64,000 nucleotides of DNA from Rhodoblastus sp963703385 (GCA_963703385.1 OY969816.1:310001-374000); one strand, 5' to 3'. Numbered from the stretch's first letter, positions 45,586 to 55,420 are shown. Translations and numbers: made by a program. Notes: generated from the letters alone by a model not told the origin.

Positions 45586-48500
45586 GCGCGAAGAAAAGCC
45601 TGCACGGCGTCGATATCGTCACCGCCTCGGCCGGCACCGGCAAGACATACCGACTCACCGAAATGATCGAGGCGGAGACGGTCGAAGGGCGCAAGCCCGA
45701 GGCCATTCTCGCGACCACATTCACGGTCAAGGCGGCCGAGGAATTGCGCGAGCGCATCCGCGCCAGACTGCTTGAAAAGGGTCTCGCGGCGCAGGCCGTG
45801 CGGCTGCTCGGCGCACGGATCGGCACGGTAAACAGCGTCTGCGGCGGCCTGATCGGCGAATTCGCGCTCGGCCTCGGGCTTTCGCCCATCGCGGAAGTGA
45901 TCAGCGACGACGCGCAAACCAAGGTCTTCCGGATGGCCGCCGACGAGGCCATTGCGCGACATGCCTCCGAACTTGACGATCTCGCCCGCCGATTGGGTCA
46001 TTTCGAAGGACAGGAACATTACGACTGGCGCATGGACGTCAACAACATTGTCTCCAGCGCGCGCGCCAACGATATGGCGGCGGAGAAATTCGGGGAATTC
46101 GCCCGCCGTTCAGCGGAAGGGTTTGCGCGCATCGCGCCGAAGCCGCTTGCCGGCGAGGCCGAGGCCAGCCTGGACGCAGCGCTCGGCGCCGCGCTCGGCG
46201 CGCTCCTAGCGCGATACCCGAACAATGAAGGCCTTACTGCCGGCACGTCTCGCGCACTGGACAATTTGCGCGAAATAGCCCGCGCGCCAAAAACCGCCGA
46301 TATCTCCTGGCCCGATTGGGCTCGGTTGGCCAAGCTCAAAGGGACTGCAGCCGACGATCCTCATTTCGAACCCCTGCGCAAGGCGGCCAGCGCTTTCGCT
46401 CGCCACCCGCGTCTCGTCGAAAATGTCGAACGCTACATCAAGACGATTTTCGCCTGCGCCGCCGAGTCCCTGGAGGCCTATGACGACCACAAGCGCAAAT
46501 GGGGCCTGATCGATTTCGTCGACCAGGAGCGTTTGGCCCTGGGCCTGTTCACCCGCCCTGATCTCGCCCCTTCGCTGCGCGAACGGATCGAGAGCGTCTA
46601 TGTCGATGAATTCCAGGACACGAGCCCGCTGCAATTGGCGCTGTTCGTCGCCCTGTCGCAGATCGCTCAGACCAGCGCCTGGGTCGGCGACCCCAAACAA
46701 GCCATCTATGGATTCCGAGGCGCCGACCCCGAATTGATCGCGCGCGTGGCCCCGAAAATCCAGGAAGCCATGAACGGCGAGGGGCAGACGCTCGGCAAGA
46801 ATTACCGCAGCCGGCCCGGCCTCGTCGCTTTCGCCAACGATGCTTTCGGCGAGACGTTTCTGGCGATGGGCCTGCCAAAAAAATCCGTCCGCGTCGAAGA
46901 GATGGATCGAGCCGACCTCGCGGACCAGCGGACGCCGCTGAACGTCTGGCATCTTCAAGGCACGACCATTGCCGCTCGCGCGACGGCGCTCGCCAATGGC
47001 GTCAAGGAGCGTCTGGCCCGGGCCGAGGAATGGCGGGTAGCCGAGAACGGCAAATCCCGGCCGCTTGCGCCGGGCGACATCGCCATTCTCTGCGCAACCA
47101 ATGATCGCTGCCTGAAGCTTTCCACTGCTCTGGCGAGTTTCGGCCTCAAGGTGGCCCTGGAGCGCGATGGACTGTTCGGCGCGCCCGAAGTGAAACTGGC
47201 GTTGGCCGCCTTGCGCTGGTGCGCCGATCAGCGCGACACTTTGGCCTTGGCGGAAATGGCCCATCTCCTTCATGCAGGCGACGGCCAGCCGGAATGGTTC
47301 GAAGCTTCGCTTGAAGATGGCGGCCACGAGGCCTTGGCGGCGCTTGTGCCGATGGACGAGGATTTGCGCGCCGTAGCCAAGGCAAGCGCGCATAAGAGCC
47401 CGGTGGAATTCGCCGACGCCGTGCTGATGGCGGGCAGCGTCGCCGACGCCGTGCGGCGTTGGGGCGACGGGCCGGACCGCATGCTCAATCTCGAAGCTTT
47501 GCGCGCGCTGGTGGCCGGCTATGAGGACGAGTGCAAACAGGATCGCGCGCCATCGACGGCGACCGGCCTTTGCGCCTGGCTTGCGGAACAGGAAGGCAAA
47601 CAGCCGGCGAGCCGCGCGCGGGACGCCGTCACCATCCTGACCTATCATCGCGCCAAAGGCCTTGAATGGCCGATGGTCATCCTCACCGATCTCGAACGCG
47701 GTCCAAGAAACGATCCCTTCGGTCTCCATGTCATGAGCGACCGCGCCGCCAAGGACATCGATTGGCGCGATCCGCTCGCAGACCGCTGGCTGCGTCTCTG
47801 GCCATGGCCCTTCGGCGCACAGAAGAAGGACGTCGATCTCGACGTAAGGGCGCAGAACTCGCCCGAGGGGCAGGAGGTTGCACGAATCGAGCGCGACGAA
47901 CGCGCGCGCGTCCTGTATGTCGGCGCGACCCGCGCACGTGACTATCTTGTCCTGGCCCTGCCACCGACCAATGGCGGCTTTGCCTGGCTTGACGAATTGA
48001 AGTCGGCCTCCGGCGGTTCCGCCGTTGCGGTTCCGAACACGCCCGCAACGAAAATGACCATCAACGGCGTCGAACACGGCGTTCGCGTCGAAACGCTCGC
48101 GCCCGCCGATCCGCCCGTCGTCGAAACGCTGTCACACGATTACGCCAGCTCCGTTGAAACGGCGCCCGTCTTTGAGCCCCTCGCCTTGCGGCCAAGCGAT
48201 GCGGCGGAAGACAAAACTGCGCGCATCGTCGAGGAAATCGATCTCGGCGTGCGCCTGCCCTTTGCCGGGACGCCCGATATGGCGCAGGTCGGCGAGGCGC
48301 TTCACCGCTTCCTCGCCGCCGATGACCCAGCCTTCCCCTCTGACAAGCGGATCGCGCTGGCGACGCGATTGCTCGACGTCTGGGGCGTCACGGGCCTCGA
48401 CGCCCGCGACGTCGTGACGATGAGCGACCAATTCCGCGCCTTTGTCGCCAATAAATGGCCCGATGGAGTTCTGCGGCGGGAAGCGCCGATCACGCATCGC

Positions 48501-48779
48501 ATCGGCGGCCAAACCCTCTCAGGGCGCATCGACGCGGTGATCGAAACGCCGGACGAGATCGTCGTCATCGACCACAAGAGTTTTCCGGGTGGACGCGCGC
48601 AATGGCAGGCGCAGGCGGAGAAATATTCCGGGCAGATGCGGCTTTATGGCGAGGCGTTGCAGGCGGCGTCCGACATGCCAAAGCAGGCACGGTTGGCGTT
48701 GCATCTTCCGATTTCGGGGCACGTGCTGGTGCTCGGTAACACAGTCAACCGATCACGTGGCAAAGGGCAGGAAATGTGA
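45582..48779 (+). CDS. AddA/UvrD-like helicase-nuclease
   Basis: A 1065-residue SF1A helicase with a C-terminal RecB-type nuclease. The helicase motifs are TASAGTGKT (residues 14-22), ATTFTVKAAEELRERI, VYVDEFQDTSP at about 340, WVGDPKQAIYGFRGAD, KNYRSRPGLV, TYHRAKGLEWPMV and YVGATRARDYLVL at about 780. The nuclease part has GEALHRFLA, then SGRIDAVIETPDEIVVIDHKS at about 980-1000. It pairs with the overlapping AddB-like gene to form a two-nuclease end-resection machine. The low similarity to housekeeping AddA and its location in accessory DNA suggest a specialised or defensive role. Confidence 0.9.
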   Translation: MSAKKSLHGVDIVTASAGTGKTYRLTEMIEAETVEGRKPEAILATTFTVKAAEELRERIRARLLEKGLAAQAVRLLGARIGTVNSVCGGLIGEFALGLGLSPIAEVISDDAQTKVFRMAADEAIARHASELDDLARRLGHFEGQEHYDWRMDVNNIVSSARANDMAAEKFGEFARRSAEGFARIAPKPLAGEAEASLDAALGAALGALLARYPNNEGLTAGTSRALDNLREIARAPKTADISWPDWARLAKLKGTAADDPHFEPLRKAASAFARHPRLVENVERYIKTIFACAAESLEAYDDHKRKWGLIDFVDQERLALGLFTRPDLAPSLRERIESVYVDEFQDTSPLQLALFVALSQIAQTSAWVGDPKQAIYGFRGADPELIARVAPKIQEAMNGEGQTLGKNYRSRPGLVAFANDAFGETFLAMGLPKKSVRVEEMDRADLADQRTPLNVWHLQGTTIAARATALANGVKERLARAEEWRVAENGKSRPLAPGDIAILCATNDRCLKLSTALASFGLKVALERDGLFGAPEVKLALAALRWCADQRDTLALAEMAHLLHAGDGQPEWFEASLEDGGHEALAALVPMDEDLRAVAKASAHKSPVEFADAVLMAGSVADAVRRWGDGPDRMLNLEALRALVAGYEDECKQDRAPSTATGLCAWLAEQEGKQPASRARDAVTILTYHRAKGLEWPMVILTDLERGPRNDPFGLHVMSDRAAKDIDWRDPLADRWLRLWPWPFGAQKKDVDLDVRAQNSPEGQEVARIERDERARVLYVGATRARDYLVLALPPTNGGFAWLDELKSASGGSAVAVPNTPATKMTINGVEHGVRVETLAPADPPVVETLSHDYASSVETAPVFEPLALRPSDAAEDKTARIVEEIDLGVRLPFAGTPDMAQVGEALHRFLAADDPAFPSDKRIALATRLLDVWGVTGLDARDVVTMSDQFRAFVANKWPDGVLRREAPITHRIGGQTLSGRIDAVIETPDEIVVIDHKSFPGGRAQWQAQAEKYSGQMRLYGEALQAASDMPKQARLALHLPISGHVLVLGNTVNRSRGKGQEM

Positions 48780-49069
48780 GAAAGCGCTGCCCAAATCCGT
48801 AGTCCAGGTGAGGAGCTGATGGCTTACGGGCGGGCTTTCGCAACAGACAGTTAAGGCACACACCCACTAAATGTGGACCTAGTGGCGAGCCAGATCGGGA
48901 CCGCCTGATCGGCCGGGTTCGGCTCAAAAGAGACCTTCCCGGTTGGGTCAGCGACCGTCTCAAATTGACCCTGAGCTGCCCGTCGCCAATATTGCGCGCT
49001 ATAAGAGGAAATGACTGGAACCGGACTTTGAGGTCAGGACAATCGGTCCTTCGATCGCTGGATTTTGTA
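48780..49069. other. Gene-free stretch
   Basis: About 290 bases after the helicase-nuclease gene. No reading frame with a recognisable motif or ribosome-binding site was found, and no clear terminator hairpin. Confidence 0.4.
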
Positions 49070-49477
49070 TCAACGAACTAGATTCGGCGTTTCCCTGCTC
49101 TGGTAATGAAAATCCGCTTCAACCGCGGTCCGATCAGCGGGCAATTGGAAGCGTTGTTGGATCTCCTCAATTGTCTTCGGCCGCATCAATTTGCGATCAC
49201 AATAGAGAATGAACCGATCTTGCGCCCGATCGAAGACGATGCGACCGCGCGGCCAATCCTCATATTCATGGGCGCGCACGACCGCACGCGCCGCCGCGTC
49301 CAGCTCACGCGACCTTCGCCAGCCTTGCCAAACCTCGTAATGGCCGAGACCGAAGGTCAGGCAGTCGCCGTAAGGTTCGGCTTCGTCCCATTTACACGAC
49401 GCCGCGAGCAGCCGCGCGCCATCGGCTGCAGAAATTATCCAGAAAACACCAATAAGCGGAGAAGCGTCCTCAGTCAT
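49070..49477 (-). CDS. Conserved hypothetical protein
   Basis: A 135-residue acidic, Trp-rich protein: GVFWIISAADGARLLAASCKWDEAEPYGDCLTFGLGHYEVWQGWRR, later DWPRGRIVFDRAQDRFILYCDRKL. The composition and even periodicity look like a real gene. I do not recognise a domain. Small proteins of this style occur as solitary accessory genes in Hyphomicrobiales. It is divergent from the next gene, sharing a 65-base promoter region. Confidence 0.6.
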   Translation of the reverse strand: MTEDASPLIGVFWIISAADGARLLAASCKWDEAEPYGDCLTFGLGHYEVWQGWRRSRELDAAARAVVRAHEYEDWPRGRIVFDRAQDRFILYCDRKLMRPKTIEEIQQRFQLPADRTAVEADFHYQSRETPNLVR

Positions 49478-49542
49478 GCGTCCGATTCTGTCGTCTGTGG
49501 ATGCGATAGTTGTTTCAGTGAATCAAACAATGCGGAGCAACT

Positions 49543-49914
49543 ATGAAAAATGACAAAGCCGACCGAAATTTTCCGGCAATCCGCCTGGCGGATGGACCGC
49601 AGGTCGACAATTCGGCGGAAACCCACAAGCGGATGCTGTCGGAACTCGCCGAACGTCTGGACCAATATAATGTTTTTGCCAAGGGGCAGTTCGTGATGTG
49701 GAAGCCCGGGCTCAAGAACAGGAAATTCCCCGATTACGGCGAGCCGGCGATCGTCACTGCCGTTCTGCCGACCCCGCAGTTCGATCCCAGCGAAAACGCC
49801 GCCGCGAGCCCGTATTTTCAGGAACCTTTGACACTGGTCATCGGAATGTTTCGCGACGATGACTTGCTTGAATTCCGCGTCGATGGGCGGCGCTTTGAGC
49901 CGTTAGACGGCTAA
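49543..49914 (+). CDS. Conserved hypothetical protein
   Basis: A 123-residue protein with a helical N-terminal part (AETHKRMLSELAERLDQYNVF) and a beta-rich segment VMWKPGLKNRKFPDYGEPAIVTAVLP, then DDDLLEFRVDGRRFEPLDG. No known domain was recognised. GAGCAACT precedes the ATG. Its stop overlaps the convergent WYL gene by four bases. Confidence 0.65.
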   Translation: MKNDKADRNFPAIRLADGPQVDNSAETHKRMLSELAERLDQYNVFAKGQFVMWKPGLKNRKFPDYGEPAIVTAVLPTPQFDPSENAAASPYFQEPLTLVIGMFRDDDLLEFRVDGRRFEPLDG

Positions 49915-50901
49915 GACGCCACATAATGCGCGTGCAGGGTCTCGACCTGCGCGCGCATCACCTCTTGCAGTTCTGGAGGGGCGACAATTGTCACCGCTGG
50001 CCCCCAGGTCATCAGGTGATGCGCGATCTGCAACAGGCCGCCGGCATGGAAGCGCACAGTGAGCGATCCGTCTGGATTATCTGTGAGGCTTTGCGTCGGA
50101 TGGAACAGATAGGCGCGGGCGTCGTGCGCCGCCGAAGGCGCGAAGCGCAATTCCACATCCTCGGGCTCTTCCTGAAACACGCCGAAGGAACGCTCCGCAT
50201 AGGCCTTGAGGTCGAAGTCCTCCGGCGGCGCGCCGGGCTCGTCCGTCACCTTGACGTCGTGGATCATGTCGAGGCGAAACAGCACTGCGCCCGGCCGAAC
50301 TCTTGACGCTGGCGACGAGGTAATAGCGGGGCCCGAAAAGCAAGCCATAAGGAACGACCTTGCGCCATTTGGGCGGCTCGCCGTCGTCGCCGCCGTAATT
50401 GAAGCGGACGATTTTGCCGCGCAGGAGCGCTTCGCGCAGATCGGAAAGGACTGAAGGATCGGCCATCGGCCGCGGCCCGACCTGACACGCGAAGGTCTCA
50501 GCTCGCAGTTGATCCTCGACATTCATGTGCAGGCGCCGGCGGTCGCCATCGCGCAGGCTCGCGCCGATCTTGTCGCGCAGAGAATGAAGATGCGCGGCCC
50601 GCTCCGGCGCCTGCGCCGCTTCGAGCGCGCGCGCAGCGTTGTCGATTTCGGTCAGTTCCTCGACAGTCGGGGCGGTGAAAAACTCCTTCAGGCCGCGCGT
50701 CGTCAGCCGAAAGCGAATTTTTCGGCCGTCTTCGCTCGGGTCGAGCGGTCCGAACGCCAGCTCCACGGCGTCGCGCATCCGCTCAGCCGTTCGGCGGCTG
50801 ACTTGGAATTTGGCCTGGATTTCGTCGATCGTCAGCCCGTCCGCGTCAGCGGACAGCGCCATGGCGAGCTTGATGATGTCGGCCGTCTTTTCCAGGCGCA
50901 T
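49911..50901 (-). pseudogene. WYL-domain transcriptional regulator, frameshifted
   Basis: About 330 residues in two frames. The N-terminal winged HTH (LTIDEIQAKFQVSRRTAERMRDAVELAFG) and the first WYL half (LREALLRGKIVRFNYGGDD...VVPYGLLFGPRYYLVASVK) lie in the first frame. The rest (PGAVLFRLDMIHDVKVTDEPG...LTVRFHAGGLLQIAHHLMTWGPAVTIVAPPELQ), including the WCX domain, lies in another frame from about 50300. A single-base change restores one protein. The start at 50901 has GGGAG upstream. WYL proteins sense nucleic acid or nucleotide ligands and commonly repress defence genes. It is divergent from the AAA+ gene. Confidence 0.82.
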
Positions 50902-50914
50902 GTGCGTCTCCCAA

Positions 50915-50947
50915 GTCAACACACGTCCAATATTGACGTATCAGTCA
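50915..50947. promoter_or_regulatory. Candidate operator between WYL and AAA+ genes
   Basis: The short divergent spacer contains GTCAA (50915) facing TTGAC (50933-50937), and the dyad TGACGTATCAGTCA (50934-50947). The TTGAC could also be a -35 box for the AAA+ gene. Assignment to the WYL protein is by position only. Confidence 0.35.
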
Positions 50948-50969
50948 CCTATTCCTTTGTCCTGTCAAG

Positions 50970-53012
50970 ATGGAGCGGTCAATGCACGCTTATGAGCGCT
51001 GGGTGGTTCTCCAGTATTTTTGTGCGCTGTTGAAACTTAGGCCATTTGAAAAAGCGCCTCGATCAAATGAGGACATTATCGGGTGGATCAAATCGCACGG
51101 GCGAAGCCTCGGACTTCCGCCGCTTTCCCGGGTTGAAGAGTTGGCGAAAAAGGGGGCGGCCGACGGTAATCTGCGGATCAGGGCCGACGATTGGCGAGAA
51201 TGGCGCACGGCGGTCTTCGGGCGGCAGCACGATCGTGCGCCGGCGCCCTCGCGTTTGCAGAAGCGTATTATATGGCTTGCAGAAAACTGCGGCCTGTCGG
51301 ATTCCGAGCGCGATCTGCTCGGGCTTGTCGCACGGATCTCACACAACAGCGTGTGCGCTGATCTGGTCGCGGCCGGAAACGAAGAGTTTGAATACGCGGC
51401 GGTCGATAGGGCGTTCGATCTTGGTCAGTTGCGGCGTTTCCTGCCGCAGTTGACGCATTCGCGGGAGATCCGGGACGGCGGCCTGGCTGCGAAGTTCGGT
51501 CTTCTTCGTGTTGATCACGGTGGCGATTTTCGCCTTACTGATGTCGTCGAAGAACTTCTGTCGGCGCGACGGCTTTGCGGCAAAGAGGTCCGCGGCCTCC
51601 TCCTGGGTGATTCTCAGCCTGCATCGCTCGCTTGGGAGGATTTCGACCATATCGGAGAAGCGCGCGAGCTGGCGGTGCGCATCGTCGCCGCTGGCGACGG
51701 CATCGGCGGCGCCAACATCTTGCTTTACGGGCCGCCGGGGACGGGAAAAAGCGAGTTCGCCAAGACGCTTGGCGCCAGGCTCGGGCGCAGCGTGCACTTC
51801 GTCGGCGAAAAGGATAAGCTTGGAGCAGAGCCCGAGCGTTACGAGCGCGCCGCCGCACTAATTGTCGCCAACGAACTGGGCGCCGCCGCCGGCAAGATGG
51901 TCGTCGTCGTCGACGAGGCTGACGATCTATTCGCTGGCGTGGATGAGGACAACGCTTCGACCCGCCAGGGCTCCAAGGTGTTCATGAACCGGCTCGTCGA
52001 GAGGACTCGCGTCCCGACGATCTGGATCACCAACGATCTTTCCCGCCTGGGTCCGGCGGTGGTCCGCCGCATGAATCTGGTCATGCGCTTTCCCAAGCCC
52101 GGCAAGGCGGTGCGGCGAAAAATCGTGGAGCGGCTGGCGCGTCGGGAGAAATTCACACTCGACGTCAAGGCCGTGGGCAAGCTCGCCAGCCTTCCGGCCG
52201 CGCCGGCCCTGATCGAAAACGCCATCCGCTCCGCCGCGAAGATCGGCGGCTCGGGCGACGACGCCTTGCAAATCCTGGGCGGCGGCCTGAAGGCGATGGG
52301 TTTTTCGGAGATCGCGCCGCCGCCGGCGCCGATCGCTTTTGACGCCTCGCTGAGCCGCGCCGACGTCGATCTGAGCGCCCTGGCGGCGCGGATCAAGGCG
52401 GCGCCGTCCAAAGCCTTGTCGTTCTGCCTATCCGGGCCGCCCGGCACCGGCAAATCCGCCTATGCGCGTCATCTGGCGGCGGAGCTTGGCCTGGAGGTTC
52501 TGGACAAGCGCTATTCCGAATTGACGTCGAGCTTGCTCGGCGAGTCGGAAAAAGCCATAGCCGCCGCCTTCGAAGAGGCCGCCGATCTCGGCGCCTTCCT
52601 CATACTGGACGAGGCGGATTCCCTGCTGCGGGATCGTGGCGCGGCGCGCCACTCCTGGGAGATCACCCAGGTCAATGAAATGCTGACCTGGATGGAGCGG
52701 CATCCCTTCCCCTTCGCCTGCACGACCAATGCACCGGAACTGCTCGATCCGGCGACGGCGCGGCGCTTTCTGTTCAAGGTGCGCTTTCTACCGATGGATG
52801 CGGCGCAAATCGCCGCAGCGTTTTTTAGGGCTTTCGGAATCGAGGCGCCGAGGTCTATTCTCAAGCTGGAGTTGTTGACGCCCGGCGATTTCGCTGTCGT
52901 CGCGCGCAAGGCGGAGGTTTTGGGGGAGAGCGATCCGGCGCGGTTGGCGCAATGGCTGGAAGATGAGGTTGCGGCGAAGCCCGAAGGGAAGCGATCCAGG
53001 ATAGGGTTTTGA
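50970..53012 (+). CDS. Double AAA+ ATPase
   Basis: A 680-residue protein. The N-terminal 200 residues are helical and unrecognised. AAA+ module 1 has Walker A YGPPGTGKS (about 253-260), Walker B VVVVDEADDLF (about 311-321) and an arginine pair before VMRFPKPGK. Module 2 has SGPPGTGKS (about 486-494), Walker B FLILDEADSLL (about 543-553), sensor-1 CTTNAPE and RRFLFKVRF. Both modules look catalytically competent. Such double-ring proteins unfold proteins or remodel nucleoprotein complexes. It is divergent from the WYL regulator, which probably controls it. Confidence 0.88.
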   Translation: MERSMHAYERWVVLQYFCALLKLRPFEKAPRSNEDIIGWIKSHGRSLGLPPLSRVEELAKKGAADGNLRIRADDWREWRTAVFGRQHDRAPAPSRLQKRIIWLAENCGLSDSERDLLGLVARISHNSVCADLVAAGNEEFEYAAVDRAFDLGQLRRFLPQLTHSREIRDGGLAAKFGLLRVDHGGDFRLTDVVEELLSARRLCGKEVRGLLLGDSQPASLAWEDFDHIGEARELAVRIVAAGDGIGGANILLYGPPGTGKSEFAKTLGARLGRSVHFVGEKDKLGAEPERYERAAALIVANELGAAAGKMVVVVDEADDLFAGVDEDNASTRQGSKVFMNRLVERTRVPTIWITNDLSRLGPAVVRRMNLVMRFPKPGKAVRRKIVERLARREKFTLDVKAVGKLASLPAAPALIENAIRSAAKIGGSGDDALQILGGGLKAMGFSEIAPPPAPIAFDASLSRADVDLSALAARIKAAPSKALSFCLSGPPGTGKSAYARHLAAELGLEVLDKRYSELTSSLLGESEKAIAAAFEEAADLGAFLILDEADSLLRDRGAARHSWEITQVNEMLTWMERHPFPFACTTNAPELLDPATARRFLFKVRFLPMDAAQIAAAFFRAFGIEAPRSILKLELLTPGDFAVVARKAEVLGESDPARLAQWLEDEVAAKPEGKRSRIGF

Positions 53013-53109
53013 AGTGCAAACAACCCGGTTTCTCGGGAAGGCGGAATCATTTCAGGCACGCTCGGACGAATGCCTATAAAAGACGTGATAAATTGATTTG
53101 GGGGATCTC

Positions 53110-54429
53110 ATGCCAGAGGCATTTCTTTCGCTGATTGTTTCAATGCTTCCTGCTTTTCAGGAAATAGAGCAGCGGCTTGACGTTGAAACTGGGCGCCGGT
53201 TCAACGTTTTTGATAATCTATTCGAGACGAACGAAAACGCCACAAGTAGGATTTTTGCCTTCCTCCTCAATCCGAAAGAAGCGCATGGACAAAATAATGT
53301 TTTCCTGCGGGCGTTCATTCGGCAGTTCATCCCGGAATGGCAAGACACGTTTGACTTTTCAAAGGCCCGTAGAGAGTCGACGTGCGAACAAATCGATATA
53401 TTAATTTCCGATGGTCAGCATTGGTTAGGAATTGAAAACAAGATTTTCGATGCTCCGGAACAAGAGCGGCAAGCGGGACGCTATCTTGATGCGTTACATA
53501 ATGCTGCTCAGCAAAAAGCTTACCGCCTTATTTATATTAGTCGGAAAGGCAAGGGGCCTACCGAGTATAGCCTTCCCGCCAATGACAGAAGTGCGCACGG
53601 AGCTAACCTTGTCGTTGGTGCTTGGGTTCGGCCATTGGAGGTCGACGCCGAAACCCCGATGACAACTGCAAACATTCTGGACTGGCTTGCCGAGTGCCAA
53701 AAGCAATGTCGCGCCGAGAATGTGGCTTGGTTTCTCAGGCAATTCTCCACTTACGTGGATTCCAACATTACCGGACAGAAGGAGGCCGACATGGCGGACG
53801 CCGCAATCATTGGTTTGGCACTAAAAGATACGCAAAACCTGGAGGCGGCGTTGCGAATCGGCGAAAATTTAAGCGAAATCAAGAGCAAAGTGGTCAGCGC
53901 GTTTTTGCAATGTATTCATGACCGTTTGAAGGGATGGGCACAGGAAAAAGGCGAACATTGGGAGGTAATGATGTACGGGCTAGGGAGAAATTGGATCGAA
54001 AAGCCAAACGAGAGATATCTACCCGTGCTGCTTAGGAAGCGTTCTTGGCCTGCTATGGTTGGCGCAGGTATTTCGGCCGAGCAGAATGGTCCGCAGGAGG
54101 TCTTTATAGGAGTATGCGGAGCGACACAGGACACTTGGAAAAACGATAGAAACAGCGTGCCATTGTACGGGGAGAATGACAAATTTATTGGACAGGATAG
54201 CCGGCAACGAATCTCAAATGCGATCCAGTCGCTAGGGCAGCAGAGTAGCTGGTGGGTGTATTATGAGAAATCATTGATGGATTCGGATGGTCAAAACATT
54301 TCGGATTGGCGCGACCTAAAAACTGTTGAGCGGCTCTATTCGGAGAGAGATGCCCTGAGTAAACACATAGTAGGTAGGATTACCTCACTAGCAGCATCAA
54401 TAGACAGTATCGTTATCGATGACACTTGA
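53110..54429 (+). CDS. PD-(D/E)XK nuclease family protein (PDDEXK_4-like)
   Basis: A 439-residue protein: FNVFDNLFETNENATSRIFAFLLNP at about 30-54 (the N-terminal signature of the PDDEXK_4 group), EQIDILISDGQHWLGIENKIF at about 95-115 (the D...ExK catalytic core), and ALHNAAQQKAYRLIYISRKGKGPTEYSL. The C-terminal half is unrecognised. It starts with the ATG at 53110 behind GGGGA. Its base composition is visibly more AT-rich than its neighbours, suggesting separate acquisition. Homologues are common in defence islands. Confidence 0.85.
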   Translation: MPEAFLSLIVSMLPAFQEIEQRLDVETGRRFNVFDNLFETNENATSRIFAFLLNPKEAHGQNNVFLRAFIRQFIPEWQDTFDFSKARRESTCEQIDILISDGQHWLGIENKIFDAPEQERQAGRYLDALHNAAQQKAYRLIYISRKGKGPTEYSLPANDRSAHGANLVVGAWVRPLEVDAETPMTTANILDWLAECQKQCRAENVAWFLRQFSTYVDSNITGQKEADMADAAIIGLALKDTQNLEAALRIGENLSEIKSKVVSAFLQCIHDRLKGWAQEKGEHWEVMMYGLGRNWIEKPNERYLPVLLRKRSWPAMVGAGISAEQNGPQEVFIGVCGATQDTWKNDRNSVPLYGENDKFIGQDSRQRISNAIQSLGQQSSWWVYYEKSLMDSDGQNISDWRDLKTVERLYSERDALSKHIVGRITSLAASIDSIVIDDT

Positions 54430-54562
54430 GAAACCCAACAAATGTCCCTTTTGGATTGCGGGAAGGGCGAAACCTACTTCCCAATTTCGTCGTGTGCCTA
54501 TCTGACCAAGATCCGGACCCAGTACTGTTATTGACGTATTTAACATAAGCAATTATAGGAAA

Positions 54563-54757
54563 GCCATGACCTGACCTCTTCCCTCTGCTCCCGAATTGAA
54601 ACGCGCCACGATTTCCGCTGCGCGGTTTCGTTCGCTTTGGGCTAGAGGAGGCAGTCTTGCCACAAATCACCATACGCCTGCATCAGGACCTTGCGGATCA
54701 AATTCTGGCCGCTGGGCCGGATGGCGCGCGATCGCTTTCGGCCCTGTGGCGTCAGGC
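54563..54757 (+). repeat. ~195-bp direct repeat, copy A (with truncated small gene)
   Basis: The segment from CCATGACCTGACCTC to the GTGGCGTCAGGCTG boundary is repeated at 55421-55622 with about 90% identity. It includes the ribosome-binding site and start of a small gene: TTG at 54657, then PQITIRLHQDLADQILAAG. In this copy the gene leaves the conserved sequence after WRQA and stops at 54785, so only 42 codons remain, against 101 in copy B. Confidence 0.8.
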
Positions 54758-54909
54758 TGATGGCGCGCTCTATGCAGGAAAATGATTTGGCCTTCGAACA
54801 AACGCTGAGGCGGCTATTCGCTTTCCGAAACGAACGGCTAGCGGTTCCCTCTTGCCTCAATTCGTGATTCAACCTCCTCGGAACTCGGCATTGAACTGGT
54901 GAAGATGGA

Positions 54910-55092
54910 ATGGCCGCGACGTCAATGGATTTACGAAACAGGATCGTCGAGGCGGTGGAGCAGGATGGAATGTCCCGTCCGTTTCGCGGGTATGTGGCTA
55001 GCCAATCTCGCAAAGGTGCTCTTCGCAGTCAATCGAGCAAAAACATGGTGCGACCGATACTGACGTGCCAAGGGTGCATTGTGTATTTCTGA
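54910..55092 (+). pseudogene. IS630-type transposase N-terminal relic
   Basis: Begins MAATSMDLRNRIVEAVEQDGMSR, the opening of IS630-family transposases (SMDLRxRIVxAVxxGMSR). It then loses similarity and stops after 60 codons. It lies between the two copies of the direct repeat and may be the trace of the insertion that caused the duplication. Confidence 0.6.
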
Positions 55093-55174
55093 CGCGAAGC
55101 GGCGGAGCGAGACTTACTCTCCCGCCGCAGCGTCGGCGCCGAAAGGCGACCGTGCGTGCGAAGGGAAATGTGTA

Positions 55175-55381
55175 ATGGCGATTGGCAATGTGGTTCAGCG
55201 CGGAATTCAGATTTTTGTTTACGATGAACAAGGACGCCAAATCTGCACGATTCCAACGGGGCCTGGACCTCAGGATGGGGTGGTTGGTTATACGTCTTCG
55301 ACCATCAATGTTCGCAGGAGCCAGGTCATTCTGACCTTCGACGAACATGGGCGGCAAATCGCCACCACTCCGGCACGGTAA
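55175..55381 (+). CDS. Small tandem beta-repeat protein
   Basis: A 68-residue protein made of two similar units: VVQRGIQIFVYDEQGRQICTIP (6-27) and NVRRSQVILTFDEHGRQIATTP (45-66), joined by TGPGPQDGVVGYTSSTI. The R-x-QIFxYDExGRQI pattern repeats strictly, implying a duplicated beta-hairpin. I know similar small proteins as uncharacterised ORFs in Proteobacteria. The ATG at 55175 follows AGGGAA. Confidence 0.7.
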   Translation: MAIGNVVQRGIQIFVYDEQGRQICTIPTGPGPQDGVVGYTSSTINVRRSQVILTFDEHGRQIATTPAR

Positions 55382-55420
55382 GCCACAGGTTGCGGTCAAA
55401 CGAGAATTCAATTATTGGGA

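Noticed and set aside
46206..48077. A 623-codon minus-strand frame opposite the helicase-nuclease gene
   Set aside because: Antisense to conserved SF1 helicase motifs; no ribosome-binding site or family pattern.
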